From Simmondsia chinensis (taxonomy: Eukaryota > Streptophyta > Magnoliopsida > Caryophyllales > Simmondsiaceae), in contig JAGTTD010000006.1 of NCBI GenBank assembly GCA_018398585.1, forward strand, positions 2,492,501-2,556,500: DNA of 64,000 nt, read 5' to 3'. The position numbers were made by a program, and so were the translations under genes. Each line of letters opens with the position of its first letter. The stretch's first letter is position 1. The notes below the pieces were generated by a model. That model was not told the DNA's origin and searched no databases. It saw nothing but the letters and a program-made list of their open reading frames with translations. Positions 45,616-56,070 of the stretch are shown here, piece by piece.

Positions 45616-45904
45616 AAATTTAATATATTAGAATATTACAATATTTAAATAATAAATACATAAAACTCAGATATCATAAATAAATTTTTTTAATAATAAT
45701 TTGAATAGATTTTGGAGATAAAATGGAAAAGTAAAACGACCACCAAAGAAAAAGGAGTGGACATGGGCCATGCCAACACTCCACATGATGATGACACAAA
45801 TTGACAATTTTTTCAAATTTAACTCCCAAAAGATAGCATCATTTTTTAATCACTAGAATGCAATCATGTTGTTACTAAATTAGTATATTTTTTTTATTAA
45901 CTGA

Positions 45905-46225
45905 TTAATTTATAAATGGATTATTTACTCCAAAGATCTTTGAATCTGCACATTATGTCAATTCAGTTCCAATAGTTTTAATTGTGTGAATTTTTTTAAT
46001 CCATCTGTAATTCATATTATGTCAATTTGATCCTTAAAATAAAATTTATAGCAAGTTGTTAGTGAAATTTGTAATGATTCAGTTATGAGTTCAATTTAAT
46101 AGGTAACTTGTATCTAGAGTGATTGTATTATTAAAGATTATGTCTATAACTTAATTTAAATTTGACTAAAAGATAAAACTGATACAATATAAATTATAAT
46201 GGAACTAAATTAATACAATAAAAAA
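45905..46225. mobile_element. Hairpin-type MITE (TTATTTACA ends), copy 2
   Basis: Inverted halves with GGATTATTTACTCCAAAG, TTTTAATTGTGTGAATTT and, on the right, ATAATGGAACTAAATTAATA; same family as 12388 and 55550. Confidence 0.5.
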
Positions 46226-46597
46226 TACCGACACCTTTGATAAAATTACTAGTTATTTAATATTATTTTTATATTATATCTATTATATTATTGAATAGAT
46301 AATTTGACACGTTAATTTGATATAAAATATATTCTATTGGGAAAGATTAGGTGGAATGATAATTTAAAGATTTCATATATAGTAACAATGATGCTCCACC
46401 CTAGACAATTTGTACACGTGGGTGCAGATATTTTAGGATTTTAAAGTAAGTTTTAATCGATAAGTCCTTTTTCATAACTGGAGGTGTCGTATTTAGCTTA
46501 ATTACGCTCTAAATGAGATAATTTATATTATAATATGTCATGAACCCGAGTAGGGGAGGCACGTGGGTCAAATATGATGATCTCAATACACTGAGCA

Positions 46598-47109
46598 TAG
46601 GGATGGCAATGGGGCGGGGCGGGTACGGGGGGTGTCTCCTCCATACCCGTACCCGTCACCCAAATTCTATATCCGTACCCGCCACGGGTATGAAGTGGAT
46701 ACCCATACCCGCCCCGGCGGGTACAAACTCATACCCGTACCCTCCCCATTACCCGCAGGTATCCAACGGGCATGCATTACCCGCCCCGTATCCTCTGTAA
46801 TGTGAATAGAAAACGATTATTTATATCGCGTCATATTAGTTATCTAATACTACTTTTAAAAATCAATTATACTTTTTTATAACATTGATAAGCAATTTGA
46901 GTTATTGAATTTAAACACGTATTTTTTTAATTTGAAGGTTAATTATGTACAAAATAAAGCGGGTATGACGGGTATGAGATGGAGCAGGGCGGGTATGGAG
47001 CAGGGCGAGGCGGGTACGGCATACCCGTGATGGGTACGGGGCGGGTACACCGAACTCGTACCCACTACCCGCCCCACTTATACCCATACCTGCTCCATTG
47101 CCATCCCTA
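46598..47109. mobile_element. hAT-type MITE, 512 bp, with CCCGTACCC/GGGTACGGG arms
   Basis: Inverted ends TAGGGATGGCAATGG and CCATTGCCATCCCTA. A perfect 8-bp duplication ACTGAGCA (46590-46597, 47110-47117) flanks them. GC-rich arms surround an AT-rich core of about 150 bp. Confidence 0.9.
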
Positions 47110-47255
47110 ACTGAGCATGGCTATCAGGGTACCGGTTATGTCATAATTAAAGGTAGTGTCATGGGCAAGGCATAGCGTGTCATGGAAAGATTATCACAGA
47201 AGTATGGTCACAGCTAGGATATGTTACTAATTCTAGTTTTTATGTTGTTAGGGAT

Positions 47256-47480
47256 GTTTTTTTTCCGATAAATTGCGACAAAGTGGCTAAAGAAGCAGGC
47301 CACTGGCCAGGCGAGGCCTGAGTCCAACCGCAACAACACAAGGACCAAAAAAGCAAACACAAAACAAGAAAACAGGGTCACACCGCTCACCTCAAAACAC
47401 GACACATCAACCACTGAGCACGGTACTAGAAAAGCCATGAGGCCAAGAATTCTAGTATAAGTAGCAATGTAACTCTTGTA
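47256..47480 (-). repeat. 3' end of a minus-strand LINE (fragment)
   Basis: A T run then CCGATAAATTGCGACAAAG, matching the reversed LINE tail type seen at 21131. No domain remains. Confidence 0.35.
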
Positions 47481-47701
47481 ATCATTATTCAAAGAATTAT
47501 CAGTACAAACTAATTCTCTTCTCATCTCCTAACTCTCTCTCTCTCTTCCAAAATTCTTCTAATTCTTTCTCATCTCATACTTTAATTCTCTTCTCATTTC
47601 TAATGCTTCTATCTTTCTTTCTCATCTCAATTCTAACTCTCGTCATGTAGGTTTATGACATAATATCAACTAATATGTGTACCTTTTATATTACATATAT
47701 A

Positions 47702-48187
47702 GGGTGGCGTTCTTATGAGAGGGTGAAAGCGTGAAAGGGCGAATCATGGCCCTCCATTGTGATGGACAGCTAAGATTTGTTGAACATTAAAAAAATAATA
47801 ATAATTTACGGTTCATACTCCTTCATGAGGCAGAAGTATCCTTCAGGCCGCCAGGATACCATGTTCGCAGGACGACAATATCCTTCAGGCCGAGGGTCCT
47901 CGGAAACAGCCTTTCTTCCACTCGGAAGGGTAAGGCTGCGTACATCCACCCTCCCGAGACTCTGCTTCTGCGGGAGCCCATGAGGCATTGGGATTGTGGT
48001 TGTTGTTGTTGTTGTTGTACTCCTTTATGAGGCAGAAAGAAAGAAGGGGTAAGGAAATGAAATTATTTTTTTTCAATACTCAATAAATCTAGGCTATAAA
48101 TTATTTTTTTTATATTTAACATATTTTGGCCGCCAATTACAATGGAGGGCCAGGATTTGCCCTCCTCACGCTCTCATAATAACACCA
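47702..48187. mobile_element. MITE with GTGGCGTTCTTATGAGAG ends, split by a SINE
   Basis: The left arm GGGTGGCGTTCTTATGAGAG...GGCCCTCCATTG and the right arm (complement GTGGTGTTATTATGAGAGCG...GGCCCTCCATTG) are inverted over about 55 bp. The SINE at 47836-48017 lies between. Confidence 0.72.
47836..48017 (+). mobile_element. Au-like SINE, copy M, with a different (non-5S) head
   Basis: A 20-bp target duplication with one mismatch (47816-47835, 48018-48037) fixes both ends. The last ~125 nt are the family body (GAGGGTCCTCGGAAACAGCC, GTAAGGCTGCGTACATCC, GCGGGAGCCCATGAGGCATT, (TTG)n). The first ~55 nt are unlike 5S: they contain TATCCTTCAGGCCG twice and CATGTTCGCAGGACG between. Confidence 0.82.
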
Positions 48188-48310
48188 CATATATATATAT
48201 ATATAGACACACACACACATAGACACTTGTATGATATAACATAGAACGGTTGTTAAAAATACAATTACAATTGATGATATCAAAAAAAAAAAAAAATTTT
48301 ATATTATAAT

Positions 48311-48812
48311 TAAGAAAAATTACCACTTAAGTAACCCTTGATATTTTAATATATATAATGAGTACCCTGATGTTTGAATTTTTATCACCAAGATATTCTA
48401 TGTTAAAACTGTTTTGAATTTTTATATGAATCTGACTAGTTCTATATAAAAATTATTGATTTAATACATGAATATACTTATATATAAAAGTAATGTCAAT
48501 TTTTTAGGTAAAAGTTCAACCGATTACGACAAAAAATGCAATGAATTTCGATGTAGATTATATATTGCCAAAATCATTGTCTTGATCTTTTCGATAAAAG
48601 ATCATCAAATTATAATGAAAACACTTATGTATTGATATTGTGAGAATTATGTTCCACTTTGGCTTATTTCAACGAAGATGTATCAAATGTGGCGCAAAGA
48701 CCTAATTGATAAAAATTAAATTTCAAGGTATCTAAGTGATAAAATTTTTAAACATCAAGATAACCTATTGTATATATTGAAATGTAAGGGTACATAGGTG
48801 ATAAATAGTCAA
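48311..48812. mobile_element. Hairpin MITE with ATCTAAGTGATAA ends, copy 2
   Basis: Starts TTACCACTTAAGTAACCCTT and ends GGGTACATAGGTGATAAATA (inverted); inner arms also complementary. It abuts the LINE fragment at 48813. Confidence 0.55.
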
Positions 48813-49195
48813 AATCAAGATAAGAAACTTGCGGAATGGAAGGCGAAGTCGTTATCCCGTGCCGGTCGCCTCGTATTAATTAAATCCATTCTCAATAACC
48901 TTCCAACTTACTACCTTTCTATCTTTTGTATATACCTAATAAAGTGGAAAGGAGGACCGTTAAGATGCAAAGACAATTTTTCTAGGGTTCGATTGACGAA
49001 AATAGAGGGTTTCCGTGGCTAAAATGGGAACTTGTCCAAGCTTCATAACATCGAGGTGGGCTTGGCGTTGGTGATCCTTTACTTAAAAATGCAGCTCTCC
49101 TGTTTAAGTGGAAGTAGAGATTCTTGGAAGAGGGGTGACATTATGGAAAAGAGTCATTTGCTCTATCCACGGGGGTGTTGAGGTTGATCTGTTGC

Positions 49196-49389
49196 CAAGG
49201 CCGGTCCTAACATTCTTGGGGCCTCAAGTAAAATTTTCAAATGGGGCCCTTCATACATAATAAGGTTTCTCTTCAACTTATTAATATTAGCAACTGTTAC
49301 TTTACAAATGACAATCTTAAAATTTGGGGACCCTAAATTTCGGGAGCTCCAAATGGTGCTTAGGTTGCTTGGAGTTATGTCCAACCCTG
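49196..49389. mobile_element. hAT-type MITE, 194 bp (CAGGGCCGG family), in the LINE
   Basis: Ends CAAGGCCGGTCCTAAC and GTTATGTCCAACCCTG; flanking octamers TCTGTTGC (49188-49195) and TCTGCTGC (49390-49397) agree at 7 of 8. Confidence 0.84.
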
Positions 49390-49447
49390 TCTGCTGCCTG
49401 CAAAAATTAACTCAACTGGCAAAAGTACATGGGTGGCCATTTGTGAC

Positions 49448-49819
49448 TGTTGAAAATAGTTCTCATATTTTTCTTTGTATTCTTTTTTTGTAGACTTTAG
49501 TACTTCGTATTTGTACGCATTTATATTGTACTTAGCATATTCTTTTATTCCTTTTCTAGAATGATCTATGTAATTAGTGGGTAGGTAGCTTTTACTCCAT
49601 CTCTTGCTCTCCCCTCCCAACTGGTAATAACTAGGATTGAAGCCTAGATATTTCTTGTTATTTACTTCATATAACTCATAGCTTGGGAAGGTGATAGGTT
49701 GTTCTATGTAATAGTATAAATAGGGGTAGTTTTGTTCTCTTTTAATCATCCAAAAATAAAGTAGTATACATTTCATCCTTCCATTTACTTTGTGTTTTTA
49801 GTTCTTGTTTTTTTCTACA
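49448..49819 (+). repeat. 5' LTR of the copia element
   Basis: Contains a TATA-like TAGTATAAATAGGGG near 49713 and an AATAAA-type signal (AAAAATAAAGTAG) near 49751 before the TCTACA end. Confidence 0.93.
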
Positions 49820-49965
49820 TGGTATCAGAGCAAAGTACGATCTTGCGTTAAGTATTTTGCTTTTCTTCCTTGTTGGTCACGGCTTAAGCACCTTGGGTGC
49901 TATTGTGAGTTACACTTCTTCCCTCTTGCTTTTTGTGCCTGTTTTGTGCTTTGATTTATTAAAAT

Positions 49966-52900
49966 ATGGCGGATGTTAACAATAACGAGTCTACTCAAGC
50001 TGATATTAACCAAACTATCATGCCGGCTCTCCCGACAGGGGGAGTTATTGATGTTAACTCACCCTTTTACCTACATCCCTCGGATAATCCGGGTTTAATA
50101 TTTGTTCAAAACATTTTAACAGGACCCAATTACCCTTCATGGAGAAGGGCAATTCTTAAGGTTTTCAAAGTAAAAAGGAAAACTGGTTTTCTTGATGGCA
50201 GTATTGTCAAACCGGATGAAGATTCACCGGATTTTGAGACTTGGAGTGCGTGTGACTCCATGGTTGCAACTTGGCTCTCGAATTCTATGTCAAAAGAGAT
50301 AAACGAGAGTATCACTTATTTAGAAACTGCGCATGATATTTGGCTAGATTTGCATGAGAGATTTTCATAAGGCAACGTCCCTCGTGTTTATGAATTAAAA
50401 CGCGAGATTTCGCACTTGAAGCAAGCAAATTTACCCATTTCAACCTATTTTACTAAGTTGAGGTCATTATGGGATGAACTCTATACACTAGTTGAGATCC
50501 CACCATGTACTTGTGGTCATGCAAAGGCTTTTTTGCAAATTCGTGATATGGAGAAATTGTTGGACCTTTTGATGGGTCTTGATTCATCTTTCTCAACTAT
50601 TCGTTCACAATTGATGAACACGAAGCCTTTAACATCTGTTGGTAGTGCATATTCTGTGTTATGCCAGGAGGAGAAACAGCAAAGCGTAGCACCGGGTTCG
50701 GTGGTGATACCGGACGCCGCCATTTTGACAGCCAAGACCACCGAGGGTGGCACGGCTCTTGTGACGGGAAACCGTCGTACTAATCGTTTTACATGTGCTC
50801 ATTGCAAGAAACAGGGACATTCCAAGGAGCGGTGTTTTGAGCTAATTGGGTACCCACCCGGTTGGAAGAACAAGGGGCAGGGTAACGGATCCCGAGGGCC
50901 GATCGCTGCACCGGCAGTAGCTGTGACCGACCCACTTGGTGGAGAAGACAGCCCCATCTCGGGACTGTCAGCACAACAACACTGGCAATTGGGGTCTCTT
51001 CTTGGCCCTACTACGTCCTCTCCTTGTGTTAACTTGACAGGTCAAGTCTTGTCATTTCATGATTGGATAATAGATACAGGTGCTACAGATCATATGGTGT
51101 CTTCTCTTTCCGTTATGTTTGACGTCAAAATAAACAATTTGATTGGCCCAGTTAAGTTGCCTAATGGGACCTCGTTAGCAGTAACTCATATTGGAAAAGT
51201 TAAAATTTCGGAAAATATCACTCTCCATGATGTGCTCTACGTACCTGGTTTTCGTTATAATTTGTTGTCAGTGAGCAAATTAACTCAAATGGGAAAATGC
51301 ACATTAACGTTTCATCACAATCTTTGTTATATACAGGACCTTCACTCGAGAAGGCTGATTGGAGCGGGTAAGCAGCGAGATGGGCTATACTTGTTGCAAG
51401 CACAAACCGCAGGTGGATCGGTTTTCTCGGCTCAATTGAATAAGGATGCCGTCTTGTGGCATCGACGTCTTGGTCATGTTTCGTTTCAGAAGTTGTGTGT
51501 TTTTCCCAATATGAATGTTAAGAAAACTGATGTCATTTGTGATGTTTGTCATCGTGCTAAGCAAGCACGCTTGCCTTTCCCTTCGTCTGTTACCAAAACT
51601 CGTGGTTGTTTTAACTTAATTCATTGTGATATTTGGGGTCCTTATCGAGTTTTGTCTTTAACTGGTGCTCGGTATTTTCTCACTGTTGTCGATGACTTTA
51701 CTCGGTGCACTTGGGTTTTTCTAATGAGGGAAAAATCCCAAGCACATCAGATACTCATGGATTTCTGTCGTATGGTCAAAACACAATTTGGGTTTCAGGT
51801 CAAACAAATAAGGAGCGACAACGGGCAAGAATTCAAGTATGGGCCGCTATTGGAGTTTTATACGAGTCATGGGATCCAATTCCAAACCTCTTTGGTTGGG
51901 ACGCCGCAACAAAATGGTATAGTTGAGCGGAAGCACAAACACCTTTTGGAGGTGGGTAGAGCACTTCGATTTCAGGCAGGATTACCTAAGAAGTTTTGGG
52001 GTGAGTGTATCTTAACCGCGTCTTATTTGATAAATTTGACTCCCTCTTCAGTTCTTCGTAATAAAAGTCCATTTGAAATACTTTTTGGGAAATTGCCCGT
52101 ATACAATCATTTACGTGTGTTTGGGAGCTTATGTTATTATCGCACGAAGGATAGAAGTAGTGATAAATTTGATGATCGGGCGGCATCGGGAATTTTTGTT
52201 GGTTATCCACATGGGCAAAAGGGTTATAAAATTTACAATAGGGAGGAAAATAAAATTGTTATTTCAAGAGATGTTCATTTTTACGAAAAGATATTTCCTT
52301 TCCTTGAAACCCGAGATGCTAGTAGTGAACACATACAACGAAACCCGGGACTACTTGATTACAATGAAGGGCCGGTGCCTCAAACACCGACCCCCACTGT
52401 TCGGCCGGTGCCAGCCAGCACCGAACCAGCAACCGCTGGTGCAGACAGCCCACCCGAACCAGCAGCGACTGGTTCGGTCAGTCCTCCAGCAGCCGAGGTC
52501 GAATCGGTTGAGATTTTGGATACTTCGAGATCACAGGTTGGTGAAGAGGGTGTTTTGGGTATCAGAAAGAGCACTCGTTTGCGTTCAGCTCCTGCAAAAT
52601 TGCAAGACTACATTTGTGATGTTCCGTCTTCTATAGCCCATACTCCTGCTTCCTCTCCTACAGCTAATTCGGGTATAGTGTATCCTATTACGAATTTCAT
52701 CACTAATGTGCATTTTTCTAACGCTTATTGCCACATTTTAAATGCCATCACATCTTGTGATGAGCCAAAAACTTTTAAGCAGGCAGTGGAGTACAAACAT
52801 TGGAGGGATGCAATGGAGAAGGAGATCCGTGCCTTGGAGGAAAATAGGACATGGACACTAGAAGACTTACCAGTGGGTAAGAAAGCTATTGACTCGAAAT

Positions 52901-54300
52901 GGGTCTATAGAGTAAAGTACAAATCAGACGGGTCGATTGAACGATACAAAGCGAGGTTAGTAGCTAAGAGCTACACGCAGATTAAAGGTATCGATTATCA
53001 CGACACTTATGCTCCTGTTGCTAAATTGGTTACAGTTTGATGTTTATTAGCAGTTGCCGTTGCCGTTGCTCGAAGTTGGATAATACATCAATTAGATGTA
53101 AATAATGCATTTTTGCATGGGGATTTAAACGAGGAAGTTTACATGAAGCTTCCACAGGGTTTTGAACAACAGCATAAGGATAAAGTTTGTCGTTTACGAA
53201 AATCTTTGTATGGACTTAAACAGGCCTCACGCAATTGGAATAATAAATTCACCTCAACCTTGCTAGGTATCGGCTTCAAACAATCCAAGGCGGATTATTC
53301 ACTTTTCACATTTCATCGTGGTGAGATTTTTACCGGGGTTTTGATTTATGTTGATGATGTTATAATCACTAGTAATAATCAAGATCACATCACTAAAGTG
53401 AAGGACATTTTGAATGATACTTTTGGAATAAAAGACCTAGGACCGATAAAATATTTTTTAGGGATCGAGGTTGCTCGGTCTCCAAAAGGGATGGTCTTGA
53501 ATCAACGAAAGTATACATTGGACAGTTTAAGCGAGGCCGGTTTATTGGGGGCCAAACCGGCTTTTACTCCCATAATTCAGAATCACGGTTTAGCAGATCA
53601 GGTTGGGGATAAGATCCAGGATGAAGGTCAGTATAGAAGGCTAGTAGGGCGTCTACTTTATTTGACAATAACTAGACGGGACATTAGCTATGCAGTTCGT
53701 ATTTTAAGTCAGTTCATGCATGATCCTAGAATTCCCCATCTTGAGGCTGTTATGCGGGTTTTGCGATTTTTAAAGGGGACACCGGGACAAGGGCTTTTCT
53801 TACCTTCAGACAGTGATTTTCGTTTAAGGGCATATTGTGATGCAGATTGGGCTGAATGCCCAACTACAAGACGTTCCACGACAGGTTTTATCACCTTTTT
53901 TGGTGGGGCGCCAATTTCTTGGCGTTCCAAGAAGCAAAGTGTGGTCTCACGTTCTTCAGCTGAAGCAGAATATTGGTCCATGGCAACTACGACTAGTGAG
54001 CTCGTGTGGTTGCGATATTTATTAACGGACCTCTTGGTTCCTATTGACTATGCTTCTGTTTTATTTTGTGATAATCAGGCAGCTCTTCACATTGCCTCTA
54101 ATCCGGTTTTCATGAGCGTACAAAGCACATTGAAATAGACTGTCATTTTGTTCGGGACAAGCTTTTGTCCAAGGAAATTGTGACCTCTTTTGTTCGCTCG
54201 TCAGGACAAGTGGCAGATATTTTTACTAAAGGGCTCGGTTCAACAGAGTTTACCGCATTCCTTCGCAAGTTGGGCATCGTAAATTTACATGCTCCAACTT
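49966..54300 (+). pseudogene. Copia gag-pol polyprotein with two stops and one frameshift
   Basis: One frame from ATG 49966 encodes gag (UBN2-like region), zinc knuckle CAHCKKQGHSKERC (about 50794-50835), protease with intact DTGATDH (about 51076), pre-integrase LWHRRLGHV and integrase (HCDIW, RSDNGQEF, QNGIVERKHKH). It continues into reverse transcriptase with YVDD (about 53347-53358) and RNase H (CDADWAECPTTRRSTTGF, SSAEAEY). Breaks: TAA at 50368-50370, TGA at 53038-53040, and a one-base loss near 54110 after which the last ~60 residues continue in another frame, to about 54300. Catalytic residues are otherwise present. Confidence 0.93.
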
Positions 54301-54309
54301 GAGGGAGAG

Positions 54310-54681
54310 TGTTGAAAATAGTTCTCATATTTTTCTTTGTATTCTTTTTTTGTAGACTTTAGTACTTCGTATTTGTACGCATTTATATTATACTTAGCAT
54401 ATTCTTTTATTCCTTTTCTAGAATGATCTATGTAATTAGTGGGTAGGTAGCTTTTACTCCATCTCTTGCTCTCCCCTCACAACCGGTAATAACTAGGATT
54501 GAAGCCTAGATATTTCTTGTTATTTACTTCATGTAACTCATAGCTTGAGAAGGTGATAGGTTATTCTATGTAATAGTATAAATAGGGGTAGTTTTGTTCT
54601 CTTTTAATCATCCAAAAATAAAGTAGTATATATTACATCCTTCCATTTACTTTGTATTTTTAGTTCTTGTTTTTTTCTACA
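54310..54681 (+). repeat. 3' LTR of the copia element
   Basis: Same length as the 5' LTR with nine substitutions seen by eye. Confidence 0.93.
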
Positions 54682-55224
54682 GTGACATTACCCACGCTTC
54701 TGAACCCATCCGAGCAGTATGCAATGGTCTCGGGCACAAGTTGGGTAATGGTGAAAGACTGCTCTTTTGGAAGGATAAGTGGCTTGGTGATAATAGCTTG
54801 GAGAAAAGATTCCCGAGTCTCTACAGAGTTTCCCTCCAACAAAACCATCACATTAGTTAAATGGATTTGTGGGATGGTCGGGCTTGGTAATGGCTTTTAA
54901 TTGGAGAAGAAGGTTCTTTGTTCGTGAGCAAGCAGCCCTTGAGGAATTCCACGTAGCCATCGTTTCGGTTGTCCCCACTGCAAACAAGGATGATGCTAGT
55001 ACATGGAGTTTCTTTGCTCCTGGTTCGTTCGCAATGAAATCCTTCTCGAATGAATTCTGGAATCGGTCCCGGCATAAACATACTACTGATTACCTCGTTT
55101 GTGGTGTCTGGAAAGGTCATGCACCACCTAAGGTGGAACTGCTCCTTTGGATGACGTTGTTGGGTAAAATAATACTAACCGAGTAGGCTGGGTATCATTT
55201 CTGAAGAGGAGAATAATTGACTGT

Positions 55225-56023
55225 TGGTGTAAACTATCTAAATATTATCAGATTCGTGTATAATGTTAGCATTTTTGACAAAAAATCATCAAATTATAAT
55301 GAAGAGACCAATATATTGTTGGAATCATGTTTAGTTTTAGCATTTTCAAGTGAAAATCTATCAAATTTCGATAAAGGAAACCTGATTCATAGAATTTTTA
55401 AATTTTTTTGGCAAAATCAAATTTCAATAATGATCCTTATATATTATCGGCATCATGTTCCACTTCGACACTTTCCGAAGAAAATTTATCGAATTTCAGA
55501 AAACGGGTAGCTAAATGAGTAAACCATGATAGCTAAGTGATAAAATTTTGGGTTGTTTACACAAAAAGTCCTTGTAATTTGCTCATTGTTTCAATTTAGT
55601 CCTTATACTTTTAATTGTATCAATTTATTCCCTCTATAATTAATATTGTATGAATTTGGTCCTTAAAGTAAAATTTATGTTAAGTTTTTAATGAAATTTT
55701 AAATGATTTGACCAAGAGTTGGATTAAATGGAGTCTACGGATGGATTTATAATGAATTACTTGTATTTAACATAATTGTATCACTCAAAATTACGTCAAT
55801 AACTCGACTTTAATTTTACAAAGGACTACATTGACGCAATTTAAATTGTAAAAGGACTAAAGTGACACAATTAACAGTATAAGGACTAAATCGACACAAT
55901 GAGAAAAGTATAGGGACCTTTGATGTAAATAACCCCAAAATTTTTGAACCTTGAGGTTTTCTACTGTATATATTGAACATTAGGATACCTAGGTAATAAA
56001 TAGTCAAATCTTGGGGTACCTAG
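55225..56023. mobile_element. Hairpin MITE with ATCTAAGTGATAA ends, copy 3, hosting another MITE
   Basis: Left AAACTATCTAAATATTATC, right TAGGATACCTAGGTAATAAA; inner part like 48311-48812. The element at 55550-55936 sits inside it. Confidence 0.5.
55550..55936. mobile_element. Hairpin-type MITE (TTATTTACA ends), copy 3
   Basis: Inverted ends GGGTTGTTTACACAAAAAGT and GGTCCC...TTATTTACATC (complement of the right end). The arms contain TTTCAATTTAGTCCTTATAC and its complement AGTATAAGGACTAAATCGAC. Confidence 0.65.
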
Positions 56024-56070
56024 CTTGATGAGTTTCAAGATTAGCTCACTTTATTTAGGCTCATTTAGAC

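Larger units (their letters stand above)
49448..54681 (+). mobile_element. Nearly intact Ty1/copia retrotransposon, 5234 bp, with both LTRs
   Basis: LTRs of 372 bp at 49448-49819 and 54310-54681 (TGTTG...CTACA), a perfect 5-bp duplication GTGAC (49443-49447, 54682-54686), a primer-binding site TGGTATCAGAGC for initiator Met tRNA at 49820-49831, and a purine tract GAGGGAGAG at 54301-54309. I count nine differences between the LTRs (about 2.4 %), so the insertion is fairly recent. Three coding lesions make it non-autonomous now. Confidence 0.96.
48813..55222 (+). mobile_element. LINE fragment (end of RT to zf-RVT), split by a MITE and a copia element
   Basis: Left part (48813-49195) encodes LAEWKAKSLSRAGRLVLIKS, the conserved block after the RT. 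Right part (54687-55222) continues with frames for LGHKLGNGERLLFWKDKWLG and zf-RVT start APPKVELLLWMTLLGK. Several frameshifts. The host LINE is 5'- and 3'-truncated; it contains a hAT MITE (49196-49389) and copia (49448-54681). Confidence 0.78.

Noticed and set aside
46540..46800. 86-codon plus-strand frame rich in Pro and Tyr
   Set aside because: It is produced by the CCCGTACCC repeats of a hAT MITE whose ends and duplication are visible.
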